A DNA stretch of 64,000 bases. Origin: Polytrichum commune (lineage: Eukaryota > Streptophyta > Polytrichopsida > Polytrichales > Polytrichaceae). Made by a program: the position numbers and the translations under genes. The stretch lies in contig OX485805.1 of assembly GCA_950295325.1 (NCBI GenBank), forward strand, positions 46,588,758 to 46,652,757, written 5' to 3'. Of the stretch, positions 35,880 through 46,229 are shown piece by piece; positions within the stretch are counted from its first letter, which is position 1; each line of letters opens with the position of its first letter. Below the pieces are notes generated by a model. It was not told the DNA's origin, made no database searches, and saw nothing but the letters and a program-made list of their open reading frames with translations.

Positions 35880-38640
35880 ACACAATTTTTTTTGGGTAGG
35901 GACCCACTTGATTTAGCAGGCATAGTCTACAATGCCTACCAAATTATCCAGCTCTATTGGAATTCCGATCACAACAAACTCATTGTTGTTCGTCTCCATG
36001 TTATCATCATATGAAGAAGAATAACATATGAAAATGGATCCTCATCTTTCCATTCCTCCTGCTTAACAAACATGATGTCATCCAATTCTAAGGTAGGTCG
36101 GATACATCCCGGTTGTCCAACCTCTAGCAAATGAATTTTAAATGTTTTTTTCTTACGCTCATATGCCACCACATATTTGCTCTAGGAATTGAAAAAATCA
36201 TAAATTCATAGATAAATTGTTGCACTAGCTTGAGAATGGTTTTCCTTAATTGAACATTCAAGATTTATATCCTTATAATATCATGAACTAGCGGTATTGT
36301 TAAATCAAAATCCCCCATTTGTTGCTCAAATTAGGCAATTTAAAGAGTATTTGCATTTTTTCTTGGAATTCCTGAATGAAAAATACTTAGATTTTTATTT
36401 TCCACATCCACAAATGCATTATTGTTCATAACTATAGTTCAATTAAATTCATGTCATTTATCCAATAATCTATATCTTGTATCAACATAATATTGAGTTT
36501 ACCTAAATCTAACTTGAAAAAAACTATATTTTTATTTTTTATTTTTTATTATTTCCTACAAATAGATTGATAAGTATTAATTAATTAATATTGTTTATTA
36601 CTTATTATTTGTAAATAGATTGTCACCACACGAGTTGCATGCATTACAACCAGATATGTGAAACCTACATGGATCATTCTATTAGCAATCATACTTTTAC
36701 ATTGGTATGATTTAAAACTTGGAGTGACTTTAGCCAAATTTCTTATCATCTTATGAAAATAGATCATAGTAATTTCATCTATATATCAATCATTACAACT
36801 TGATGCAATTTAAAATTTTAAAGTATAATAAGTTGTTATTGAAATAAAAGCTACAAATTTTATTCAATTTCTTTTCATGTGGTAGCAAGCTTTTTTTTTT
36901 ATCAATCATGATATGAAAAAATCTTGATGAAAAAATAACCTCTAAAATAATTATAATAAATATTTAATTAGACTTTCGGTTTGTAAAAAAAACCAGATAG
37001 TTGGAAATTTCTATTTCAAATGCATATTTCCAAAAAATGTCATGATAATCATGCCTTAAAATATCATTTCAACCCCTCCACTTCAACCAAGATGCTCAAA
37101 AGTTGAAGAACGCGCTCCAACACTATCTTCTAGTCTAATTTGCCATGCTACTAAAAACATTTGTATTATGTAATAGCAATCTTTGTCCAACAATGTTTAT
37201 GCGTACATGAATGAAACAACCTGTGAATCTTAATTAAAATTAATTTCATCCCACTAATGATTTTTTTAGGTCAAGATGATTTAAAATGTATATGAAATAC
37301 ATGTGAGTTGAAATAAATATTCTTTGGATTTCCAACCTAAAAATGACCTTGTATTTACGTTTCAATCACAAATAAAGTAAGATTAAGATGCGAAAGTCTT
37401 TGTGAACGAAATGAACTTAGGTGGTCTTACTAATCGGTTTAAAGTCTAATCTAATTTTATTTTCCGTGTTCTAATCTCCCAATTGATTGTCACCATTCAT
37501 TTGCCAAAGATATTTCTTTATTACTTGGTTCTCGCAAACTTTAATCCGATTCATATTTATCCATCTATTGATTTTATAATGTCCAAAACTATTTACAAAT
37601 AAATTTTTTATCATAAATTTTTTAACATTAAGTTAATATGTTTTAATCATATATATATATAAATCAAATTTTCACCTATTTCCTTTAATCATCTTGGATT
37701 TGTCCACTTTAGATCCTCCTGAAGATTATTTTTGGATTAAAAATATATATTATTAAGCCATTATACCCAAGCCAACTGAAGTTTCTATCTTATTAACTTA
37801 ACTTTTTAATAATATAAAATAAATTTAGTTTAGACCTTCCTAATTAATTAATTAATAAGTCATCAACATTTATTATTTAGGACCTCATTGATCTACGCTA
37901 ATTTTTATTAATAAAAATTTCATTATCGAATTTATAATTCGGTAATAATCCGAATTTAAAAAATTAGGTTTAGTTTTTTTAAAAAAAATTTCATATTACC
38001 AAATCATATATAATTGATCCTTATCTATTTCATAATATTCCAATGATTAGAGTTTGTGTGGCCATATTCTATCTCAATTCTTTAGTTTGTGTTCGTAATT
38101 ATTAATATATATTTTTAATTTGACCAATATGAGTCATTACAATCATACTCTCAATTAATAACGTCACATTTTTTTCAACATATTGAAAGACATGATATGC
38201 ATCACGCCGTAAACCAAACCTTTGAGAAATTAAAACCATATCAAAAAATATAAATACTTATCGAGTATCCTGATATCGTACATGTCAATTCTACTTTTTT
38301 ATTTAAAATATAATTTGAATTGTTTAAAACTTCATATTGTAAAAAATGATATTTAATTTCCAATGAAACCACAATCTTATTTTCTATATCAATTTTAATA
38401 CTTCTACAAGATTAACACATTCAAAACACGAAAATAAATACAAACCAAGGTTATTCTTCCAACTATCGCCACATAGTTTTTTATAACTCTAGGATTCCAT
38501 AAATGCTTGAAAACTATTTTTGCATATAGTATTATAACAAACAATTGGAACCTCCTATTTCAATTAAAAATTCCAAAATGTTGTATATTTTGAATTTTAA
38601 AACTATTCCTAAATTCTTATATTATTTTTGGCCTGAATAT
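35880..38640. other. Extremely AT-rich gene-free block
   Basis: About 2.7 kb with long A/T runs and almost no open frame above 60 codons on either strand. The composition changes visibly at both borders (about 35.9 and 38.65 kb). There are no terminal repeats that would make it a single element. Unlike the rest of the window it holds no MITE that I could find. Confidence 0.55.
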
Positions 38641-38680
38641 AAAACACCAAAGGAATTTAAATATACAGAGGAACAATGCA

Positions 38681-40070
38681 ATGATGGAATCTCTCGGCTT
38701 AAAAACAAGAACAAGTCCTAAGCATAAGGGAAATCGCAAACAGAAGAAGCAACATGTAGCAGTGAATATGCCATCAAGTTTGAGGTCCAGGAAACAAGTC
38801 TTTGAGATTTCAGAGTAGTCAACTGATTTTATTTTAATACTTGATTTCTATGAATGTATTTGTGCAATTATTTTCTTCAAAGTGAACACTCTATATTTCT
38901 TTTTCACTAATTTCACTACTTTTTTATGATACATGGCAGGATTTGAGAAACAAGATGTCACCAAGAAGGAAGTTGTTATCAATACTGCTTCTAATTTGGC
39001 AAAGGTAGGAGTGAAAACCTCATACATCGGTGATGAAATTTAGCTACATTGAACCTTGACAATAATGAAACCACACTAAAATAAAGCAAACATTGTATGC
39101 TCCATAGGATTGCCAGTCCATGATTTCGGTTTACACATTACGGGGATTACCTCTTGGGAGTCATAATGGTTTAAATGATTTGAGCATAATTTCAATGGGG
39201 AGCCCCAAGCTCAAGTTGAGAATGACAAAAACTCACTTGTTACAATTGCTCAAAATTCATCACCAGCTGGGATTGCTATTGGTAAGTTCAACTTTGTTAT
39301 TGATCTACTTTGTTAACTTTGTTCGATACATTGATCTTGTCATTCCTGTGAATAGCATGCAAAACAACTCATGTGTTAATATTGTTATTCTGTCAGAGGT
39401 AAATAACGCCCTGCAAATTCTCATGAACGTATATTTGGGAAGGCAAAAAAGGTGAATTAAGAGGAAGAGATTACTTGAGAACATACTTTCCTCAACAATG
39501 GAGGATCTACAACATGAATTTGAAGTGTGTAAGGAACCGATTCAGCAATAATGACGATTCTAGGATTTGTTCATTCTTTCTCACAAACATGCGGCACAAT
39601 AAGACTTCTCAGGCAGATGTGAAAAATTTCATCAAGGAATGTTATGGAACTTTAGTTGGCTTTATTTTTGAATATCAAGGGTCAATCATTCAGATGCATT
39701 GGAAAGAGGAAGACGTTTATGAGTATTTCAAGGAATATAAGCACTCACGAAATAAGAATGGTTTATCAAAGGACGTTGCTGCTACTGCTAGGATTCCACT
39801 TGGTGAGTAATGTGTGAATGGGACTCAAACATATGAGAAAATTGACGAAATTGGGCAAAATCTACAAAGTTTGCCAAACTCTTCATCGGCACAACACCCA
39901 GTTGAGGAGGTTCATGTATGTATTTGATTTACTTTTTTGGATGTGATTGACTGTAAGTGACTTATTTGCATCAGTAGCTAATTGGAATTGCAAAATCTTC
40001 ATGTATAGGAACCAAAGGACATCATGCTTTTCGAAATGAAACAAGAACTTGATAAGTAAGATAATGTTTC
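38681..40070 (+). pseudogene. Broken multi-exon coding-like region, probably transposon-derived
   Basis: The plus strand has a series of coding-like pieces. ATG at 38681 opens a Lys/Arg-rich 45-codon frame to a TAG. 38933-39043 reads FEKQDVTKKEVVINTASNLA. About 39200-39280 reads NDKNSLVTIAQNSSPAG before GTAAGTTC. About 39466-39550 reads LLENILSSTMEDLQHEFEVC in one frame, and 39475-39810 stays open in another (QADVKNFIKECYGTLVGFIF, then HWKEEDVYEYFKEYKHSRNK). After a stop the same frame continues KIDEIGQNLQSLPNSSSAQH to a GTATGT donor, and a further exon EPKDIMLFEMKQELDK follows TGTATAG. Frames disagree and stops intervene, so it is not intact. No catalytic motif is visible. A transposon accessory protein or an orphan gene are both possible. 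Confidence 0.4.
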
Positions 40071-40346
40071 ACATATTTTGTTATGTTTCACGTGTTTTGT
40101 TACTTTGTTTTACAAAATTTGTCTCACACTTTGACATGAGCAGGTTAAAGGCACTAAGTTTGCCAAATTCTTCATCAGCATAACACCCAGTTGAGGAGGT
40201 TTAGGTATGTATTTGATTTATTTTTTTGGATGTGATTGACTGTAAGTGACTCATTTGCATCAATAGCTAATTGGAGTTGCAAAATCTTCATGTACAAGAC
40301 CCAAAGGACATCATGCTTTTCGAAATGAAAAAAAGACTTGACAAGC
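39866..40346 (+). repeat. Tandem duplication of exon-intron-exon segment
   Basis: 39866-40056 and 40152-40346 are near-identical (AAGTTTGCCAAA, CACCCAGTTGAGGAGGTT, TGGATGTGATTGACTGTAAG, CAAAGGACATCATGCTTTTC). Each copy spans the end of one coding-like exon, a short intron and the next exon. The second copy has lost the reading frame and its splice acceptor region has changed (TATAGG to CAAGAC). Confidence 0.8.
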
Positions 40347-40715
40347 AAAATCCATGTATGGCTATCAAATTATAATATGCTCTTTCCACGGAGCAATCCA
40401 TGCCATAGAATAGAAGACTAGAATTTAAGTAAAAACAATAGATTTGCCCTAAAGTAATAACACATCTAAGAGTATCTTTTGCTCCGTTGAGACATGCACT
40501 TAATTAGCAAAACAAAATAATATGGGAAAAAGAACAAGTAGAAGAATATGATGAAAATCATGCATACATGCTTTGAGAAGTAGTGTGGTCAAATAATCAT
40601 TCTAAAAGATGTATTTTTTTTTTAAATAAAAAATAAAAAACACAGTGGACATGCAAATAAAATGTGTCAACAACAAGAGATACAGTCACATCTAAGACCT
40701 CATTGTTTTTTCTAA
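40347..40715. other. Intergenic, AT-rich
   Basis: Non-coding. Poly-T/A tract near 40613-40645. Confidence 0.5.
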
Positions 40716-40963
40716 TTAGTGTGTGTAGAAAATTCATGTGGGTTGGAATTTAGTGTGGTCCACATTCATTTTATAGTACTTGCCTTGGTTAACATTAGTA
40801 ATTTCATAGTACTTGTCTTGCCTTGAATTTCCATCCAAATATGTTGATGAAAAAACCCACACTAATTTTTCAAACTAGAAATCACAGTGGACCACTTCAA
40901 GTTATAATCAAAGAATAGTGTGGATAATTGGGAATTAGTGTGGCTCACACTAATTAAACAAAA
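40716..40963. mobile_element. TIR element with TAATTAGTGTG ends
   Basis: The left end TAATTAGTGTG pairs with the right end CACACTAATTA. Related strings (ATTAGTGTGG, CCCACACTAATT, AGTGTGGTCCAC) recur inside as sub-terminal repeats. A similar fragment (AATAGTGTGGTCCAC, TTAGTGTAGCACTAA) occurs at about 47538-47630. Confidence 0.55.
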
Positions 40964-41216
40964 CAGTGTAGTTTCTTGCCATTTCAATCATAAGGTCCAT
41001 TGATATAAGCATGCATGTATACAACAGTTTGCAAGCAGAGTGTCGCAACTTCAGAATGTTTTTCTTTAATACACCTAAGCACTTGCCTAAACCATCTACC
41101 CAAAATGCTTTGGTGAACGAACCATGTAAGCCATGCCAACACTAGACTTGAATATGCCCTCACGGCTGTGTCTACAGGTCAATATTCCTGCAATTTCCTG
41201 CAGTGGAAATTCGCGA
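40964..41216. other. Intergenic spacer
   Basis: No gene or repeat recognised. Confidence 0.5.
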
Positions 41217-41632
41217 CTACACTAAACATTGTATTCAGTGTCACCAACTCTAGTTTTCTTGCTCAATACTAATTCTAAACCGCCCGTGTAGTGTCACCAA
41301 CACTAAATGTAAATCTAACATTATTTGTCAATCCTTGTAAAACATTCCTTGTAAAATTTTATAGATTTCCAGTGTTGCAGATACTGTACTTACTCGGTGA
41401 TGTTTCGTCCAAATTTCAATCATCTATGAAACTGCTTCTTTAGAGAAATATCAAGATGCAGAATGAACGGTATACCTACCAAACTTTGTTTCGATAGATG
41501 ACATGAATTTCCTCCAAATTTCAATCATCCATGACAGTACTTGTAACCTTAATATTCATAGGGAGCGTTACTAGAAAAGCTACCACTGTGACATAAATTA
41601 CCATTTGACACTAAGTACGATATTTAGTGTAG
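41217..41632 (+). mobile_element. CTACACTAAATA-type MITE, 416 bp
   Basis: Left end CTACACTAAACATTGTATTC and right end CGATATTTAGTGTAG. The interior is collinear with the 11134-11512 copy (TTGCTCAATACTAATTCTAA, ACCGCCCGTGTAGTGTCACC). About 40-60 extra bases are duplicated near CCTCCAAATTTCAATCATCC. No clear target duplication. Confidence 0.75.
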
Positions 41633-42464
41633 CTGTTCAAGTGGCTTGGGGACCTCAGGAGCGAGCGAATTTATACTCCTGAGTCTCCAGGTTAAAGAAT
41701 ACGAAAGATAATGTGGTATAACGTGAAAGTAATCCAAAATCAGACGGTGTGCTTCTATGGTGTCCAGAGCAACCAATTCTTTGTATTCTGAATCAATTGA
41801 ATGGTGTTAACGATAAGTCTTGGAAATTCTAGTGAAAGAGCGTTTGAGAAATACGCACTTGAAATTATACTCCCCATCTGAATCAGAGAGTCTGTCGATT
41901 GATTGGGAGGTTTGCAAGTAGTCCAATTGAAGATATACATATCTACAAGGCCAGCTCAGGTTAATTATATATTCTAATATGTGATCTGTAATGGAACTCT
42001 GGACAGGCAATCTGGACCAAGAGTCGTTAATTAATTGATGGGTTGCCCGCTAACCTGCTGCATGGGTTGGGGAATATTGATCTGGAATAGCCGCGGCAAA
42101 ATTCTGAGCCATTTCCACCCTCCTAACGGTGCAGGATAGTCCTTCCACAAGGGCGATTTACAACATTCCCTCTTGGCACAATTCCCTCTTGTTATTATCC
42201 CCAAAAGTCCAGATCTGACTGAGGCGCTTGGCAATTTTCCTTGAATGACTACCAAGCACAATTCGTAGGAAAGTAGCAGCTTATTCATGGGTAGAATTGC
42301 CATTAATCTTGAGATGGCGAGAGCAAACGCTTGAGAAGATGCTTCGTTCTGTGAACTCCAAGGCGGCAACACAGGAGATGAATCAATCACAACTCATGAG
42401 TGCTAGCTGTAGGAATCGGTGGTGCATGATCTTGACCATGTCTAGCTTTCAGTGATTGATTCAC
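41633..42464. other. No confirmed gene
   Basis: Less AT-rich. A minus-strand open stretch of 119 codons (42390-42031) has no motif. The phrase TAGGAAAGTAGCAGCTT occurs here (about 42268) and near 34091, so the two minus-strand relics may share old repeat sequence. Confidence 0.35.
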
Positions 42465-42896
42465 CTTCCTTGAAATTCCTCCAGAATTTGGACACTATTG
42501 ATTGAGCGCAGGTCAATGTTAACATCGATCATGTGCAGCACTCTAGAGATCAATTGAAAGCGATGGGAATCACTATTCGATCCGAGTGGTGATCTTATGG
42601 TTCATCTGAATCAAACTTCCATGGAATAAATCATAAGAAAGACATCACTGGGTAGCAGCAAATTACCAAAAGTTCTGCTTCCATGACCATACTCATAACT
42701 TGTGCTGATATTGTAACTCCTCCGAACCCTCCACCAAGAATCAGCTCGCTCCCAGCATCAGACTTAACACCAGCAAGAACTAATATTAAGGCCCTGCGGA
42801 TCTCCTCATGTCCGATGAGGAATTCATCAACCTTGGAGTGCACTATAATTAATTCAGACTTCAAGTGCCTTGACCCACTTGAAAAATCACCCATAA
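42465..42896 (-). other. Two exon-like minus-strand segments, family unknown
   Basis: Segment 1 (42896-42667) runs from acceptor GTGTGCACAG to donor TTG/GTAATT and reads LKSELIIVHSKVDEFLIGHE and later GGGFGGVTISAQVMSM. Segment 2 (42542-42465) runs from acceptor GATCTCTAG to donor GGAAG/GTGAAT and reads VLHMIDVNIDLRSINSVQIL. Both look like genuine protein, but their intron phases do not match as drawn, so an exon is missing or the gene is decayed. I do not recognise the family. Confidence 0.35.
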
Positions 42897-42962
42897 CTGT
42901 GCACACTTCAATCAATCAATCCTAGTAAGTTGCACCCTTTAATTCAAGTTAGTATGAAGTCA

Positions 42963-43101
42963 GGTTTACACCATGGGCCATAAAGTCGGACCATGGAAGA
43001 TGGCCTTTTTCCATGGTCCGACTTCATGGTCCAACTTCCATGGTCCAATTTTTTTTTAAATGAATTTACAAAGTCTTTGGGTCCCTCACTAGGTGTAAAC
43101 C
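42963..43101. repeat. Nested palindromic element
   Basis: Outer 10-bp inverted repeats GGTTTACACC/GGTGTAAACC (42963-42972, 43092-43101) enclose a perfect 16-bp hairpin AAGTCGGACCATGGAA (42983-42998) and TTCCATGGTCCGACTT (43009-43024). CATGGTCC recurs twice more just downstream. It is likely a small foldback MITE. Confidence 0.7.
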
Positions 43102-44829
43102 AAATGTGGATCAAGAAGAATGACCATGCACCAAAAAATGAATGTGCTGATTTTTTTTAATATATGTCTAAAAAAGGGCAGTTTTGAAAACATTCAAAGT
43201 TTGAGCATTCCTAAACAACAGTGTAACCTTGCCGATATTGCCATTGAGATATCCTTGCACAGGAAAACCTCACGGATGAAAGTGTAAGTCAAGTTTACCA
43301 ATGATCAAGTTTTACAGGTTAGGGTCGGTGACATTGGCATGCATGGTGGATTGGATTCATTAGGTTACTTGCTTGCCTCATGGGGCATTCCCACCTGACT
43401 TTAGTTAAGACCCAAAGTATTTCCTAAAAACCAGGTAAAGCTCCCTCGGTTATAGCGGAGGCATCCGACTATCCCAATGCACCTACAAGAACTTGCTCCG
43501 GAGATTTTCAAGTAGGTTTTAGTTAAGTAGCTTTCACACATGTTCATGGTTTTATCTACCAAGCAATGAATGTTGGGTAGTTTTTGTCCCATCCCCAAAT
43601 GCCTTACTACTCACCTATCTTACCATTGGTTTTGTTAATGGGGCTCCTCGTGCCCTCATAGCTAAGACTAAAAAGCAACCAATCACAAGGGTGGGAGGCG
43701 ACACTTTTAAAGTTCCTATATTCTTGCCCCATGTTTAGGTACCGATGGGAGGGTCGGTGGTTGAGGCTTAAAACCTCCACTTTTAAGCCATGCCACATCA
43801 TTTGCCACCTAGGCTCGGCACTAAAAAGAGCCGTATGTGTGAACCCTAGATAACTAAAACCGCTTTTAGACTAAAACTACATCTAACTAATGTCAGGTGG
43901 GAATGCCCCATCAGTCAGATAATTATTACAGTTGTAGCTCAACTCTCCACATATTGTCTCATAAGGTAGTCCTATAACAAACATTGGTTCCAAAATGGAC
44001 CTGAATCTAGATTTTTGTATATGATTAAGTCAAACTGCATAGTTATGGACGAACATGGTGTAGATTTTTAGAGACAGTATCCAATATAGACCCACATGGC
44101 ACATACCATAGTGTAGAGAGAAAGCTGCATACGTGTCACTTCCTCTGCTTTAATCTGCTAGAGATTAGTATGTAAAGATGGTTTTGTTTGGAAATGAGCA
44201 TGTGTTGCAAGGATCACTATATTCGTTAATTTGCGACTTTTTCGGCATTTTGAGACAGTTACAAATATAAGAACATGAATAAAATCACACAGATATTGGA
44301 GAATGTTGTAAGATGCAAATACTTTGAAGCGGGTGTTCATATCAAGAACCCAATTAAGAACTCATATCAAGATGGTTTAGGTAGGACGACCCAAACATTA
44401 GACCATGTTGTTGTGGTCCATATATTAATTTGAGACAAGAGAAAGTCTCAAATTAACGAATATAGTGATAAGGGACAGAAATTAGTGTGAGTGTCATCCG
44501 ATTAACAAGTACCTATTAGATGTTGTGTATGTCGGATCACACAAAAAGAAAAACATTGTCACCCCAGAACATACGTTCATATGAGTACTTAGTATTGGGA
44601 AACTACGATGTGAACTTCGACTCCTGTGAACCTCATACACGGCCTAGGGTTGGCCTAAGCATCGGTCCGAATCTCAAGCATTTAAGTCCTTGAGCAATCC
44701 GGTTCAACTTTATCAACTTTTTGGAGGCCCAATCTTGTCACATGTAAAGTGATGAGGCCCGACGGATAAGATATTCATTATCCAATGGGTGACCAATCCG
44801 GCTCATGTTGAGACTTTGGGCCAAAGACA
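43102..44829. other. Intergenic, no gene seen
   Basis: No coding region recognised. Open minus stretches of 60-65 codons (43401-43598, 43607-43801, 44158-44340) show no motif. A segment near 43390-43920 is flanked by related CCCACCTGAC.TTAGT and CTAATGTCAGGTGGGAATGC strings in inverted orientation and may be another TIR element. Confidence 0.4.
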
Positions 44830-45119
44830 GGCTCGTCCCCGGGTACGCAACTCCCATATTATACGCAGGGGGCATCGTATTAAAAACGGCTTAGAGGATG
44901 GCTTTTGTAAAAATTATATCAAATTATATCAAATTAAAATGATCAAAAAGTTGGGTGAAGACCAAATTAAATAAAATGAGATGAAAAAAAAGTTGGGTAA
45001 AGACCAAATTAAATAAATGAGATGAAAAAAAAGTTGGGTTGCATATTTATTAAGCCTCCCATTAAAATTATAAGCCACGAATAGTTGCCTCCTATTAAAA
45101 TTATAATTCATTCACAATG

Positions 45120-45385
45120 TTAAAATTTTATTAAAAAATCCAAAAAGTTGGGTAGTTTGATCTATGGTACTTGTATTAAAAAAATCATATAATTAGGTAT
45201 TTAATGCAATTATATGCTTCAAAATATATTCATTTCCTATATATAATTACATTTTTGGATTCCTTGTTAGAAGGGCTACAAGGGTTTCCTACATTAAAAC
45301 AAATTGTATCACTCAATATTGGACTAAAACGCATTATAAGTGATTATAATCAGGACCATATAATACGGGAGTTGCGTACCCGGGG
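45120..45385 (+). repeat. 266-bp direct repeat, copy 1
   Basis: Nearly identical to 45956-46221 (fewer than about ten differences over 266 bp). It ends with the same transposon terminus, GGGAGTTGCGTACCCGGGG. The high identity means the duplication is recent relative to the other repeats in this window. Confidence 0.9.
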
Positions 45386-45955
45386 TTTTTTAACCTTGTA
45401 GAGCATCTAAGAGGGGTATTCAATGTAGATGTCGGATTAGTATTCACAAATGATAGAGGGTCCTTTCGAGGTCTCCTTCTTTTGGAAGGAGTTGTGGCAA
45501 TTACAGGTGTAACATATTCCTTCTCCCTATCTCTACCTCCACTACATCAGCCTCTACGCTTCATCTCACAATCCATGTGTTTGTTTAAGCCAAGGATGAC
45601 CCTCCCAAATGAGCACAAGCACACTCCAAAGCGACGACACAAAGGCTCCAGTACCGAACATAAAAGCTTCAAAGCGAATATATCGACGCCTCAAACCCTA
45701 AGCCCTAAACCGGGAACCCATGATATTTTGAAATACCCCATGATACCCTTGAGTAGTCGGGGCACCATATGATGTGTATGGTCTTAAAAATACATACCTT
45801 AACTGTATCCTAACACAAATCATTAGTTTTCTATCCCAACAGTTAGACCAATATGTGGCCTATACATAATTTTAAAAAATCCACACGAATATTTGCCTCC
45901 AATTAGAATTATAAGCCACAAATAGTTGCCTCGAATTAAAATTATTAACAAATAG

Positions 45956-46221
45956 TTAAAATTTTATTAAAAAGTCCAAAAAGTTGGGTAGTTTGACCTA
46001 TGGTACATGTATTAAAAAAATCATATAATTAGGTTTTTAATGCAATTATATGCTTCAAAATATATTCATTTCCTATATATAATTACATTTTTGGATTCCT
46101 TGTTAGAAGGGCTACAAGGGTTTCCTACATTAAAACAAATTATATCACTCAATATTGGACTAAAACGCATTATAAGTGATTATAATTAGGACCATATAAT
46201 ACGGGAGTTGCGTACCCGGGG
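45956..46221 (+). repeat. 266-bp direct repeat, copy 2
   Basis: Second copy of 45120-45385, same length and orientation. Its end coincides with the outer terminus of the 1385-bp element. The repeats do not begin TG or end CA and have no primer-binding site next to them, so they are not LTRs. Confidence 0.9.
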
Positions 46222-46229
46222 GCTCGTCC

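Larger units (their letters stand above)
44837..46221. mobile_element. TIR transposon of 1385 bp with flanking direct repeat
   Basis: Ends are inverted repeats of about 28 bp: left CCCCGGGTACGCAACTCCCA (then TATTAT), right its complement ending at 46221. GGCTCGTCC occurs at both borders (44830-44838 and 46221-46229), overlapping the last bases, so the target duplication is 6-9 bp; Mutator-like is the best fit. The internal left part has a two- to three-fold 55-bp tandem repeat (AAAAAGTTGGGT.AAGACCAAATTAAATAAA, 44945-45040). The right part is duplicated as two 266-bp direct repeats. Between them (45386-45955) lies about 570 bp, of which 45390-45780 is distinctly less AT-rich and non-repetitive. 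No transposase. Confidence 0.75.

Noticed and set aside
42031-42390. 119-codon minus-strand frame as an exon
   Set aside because: No motif and no convincing acceptor or donor. Composition is not different from neighbouring non-coding sequence.
45120-46221. 266-bp direct repeats as LTRs of a small retrotransposon
   Set aside because: They lack TG...CA ends, a primer-binding site and a polypurine tract. The outer boundaries are inverted repeats with a flanking direct repeat, which fits a DNA transposon.
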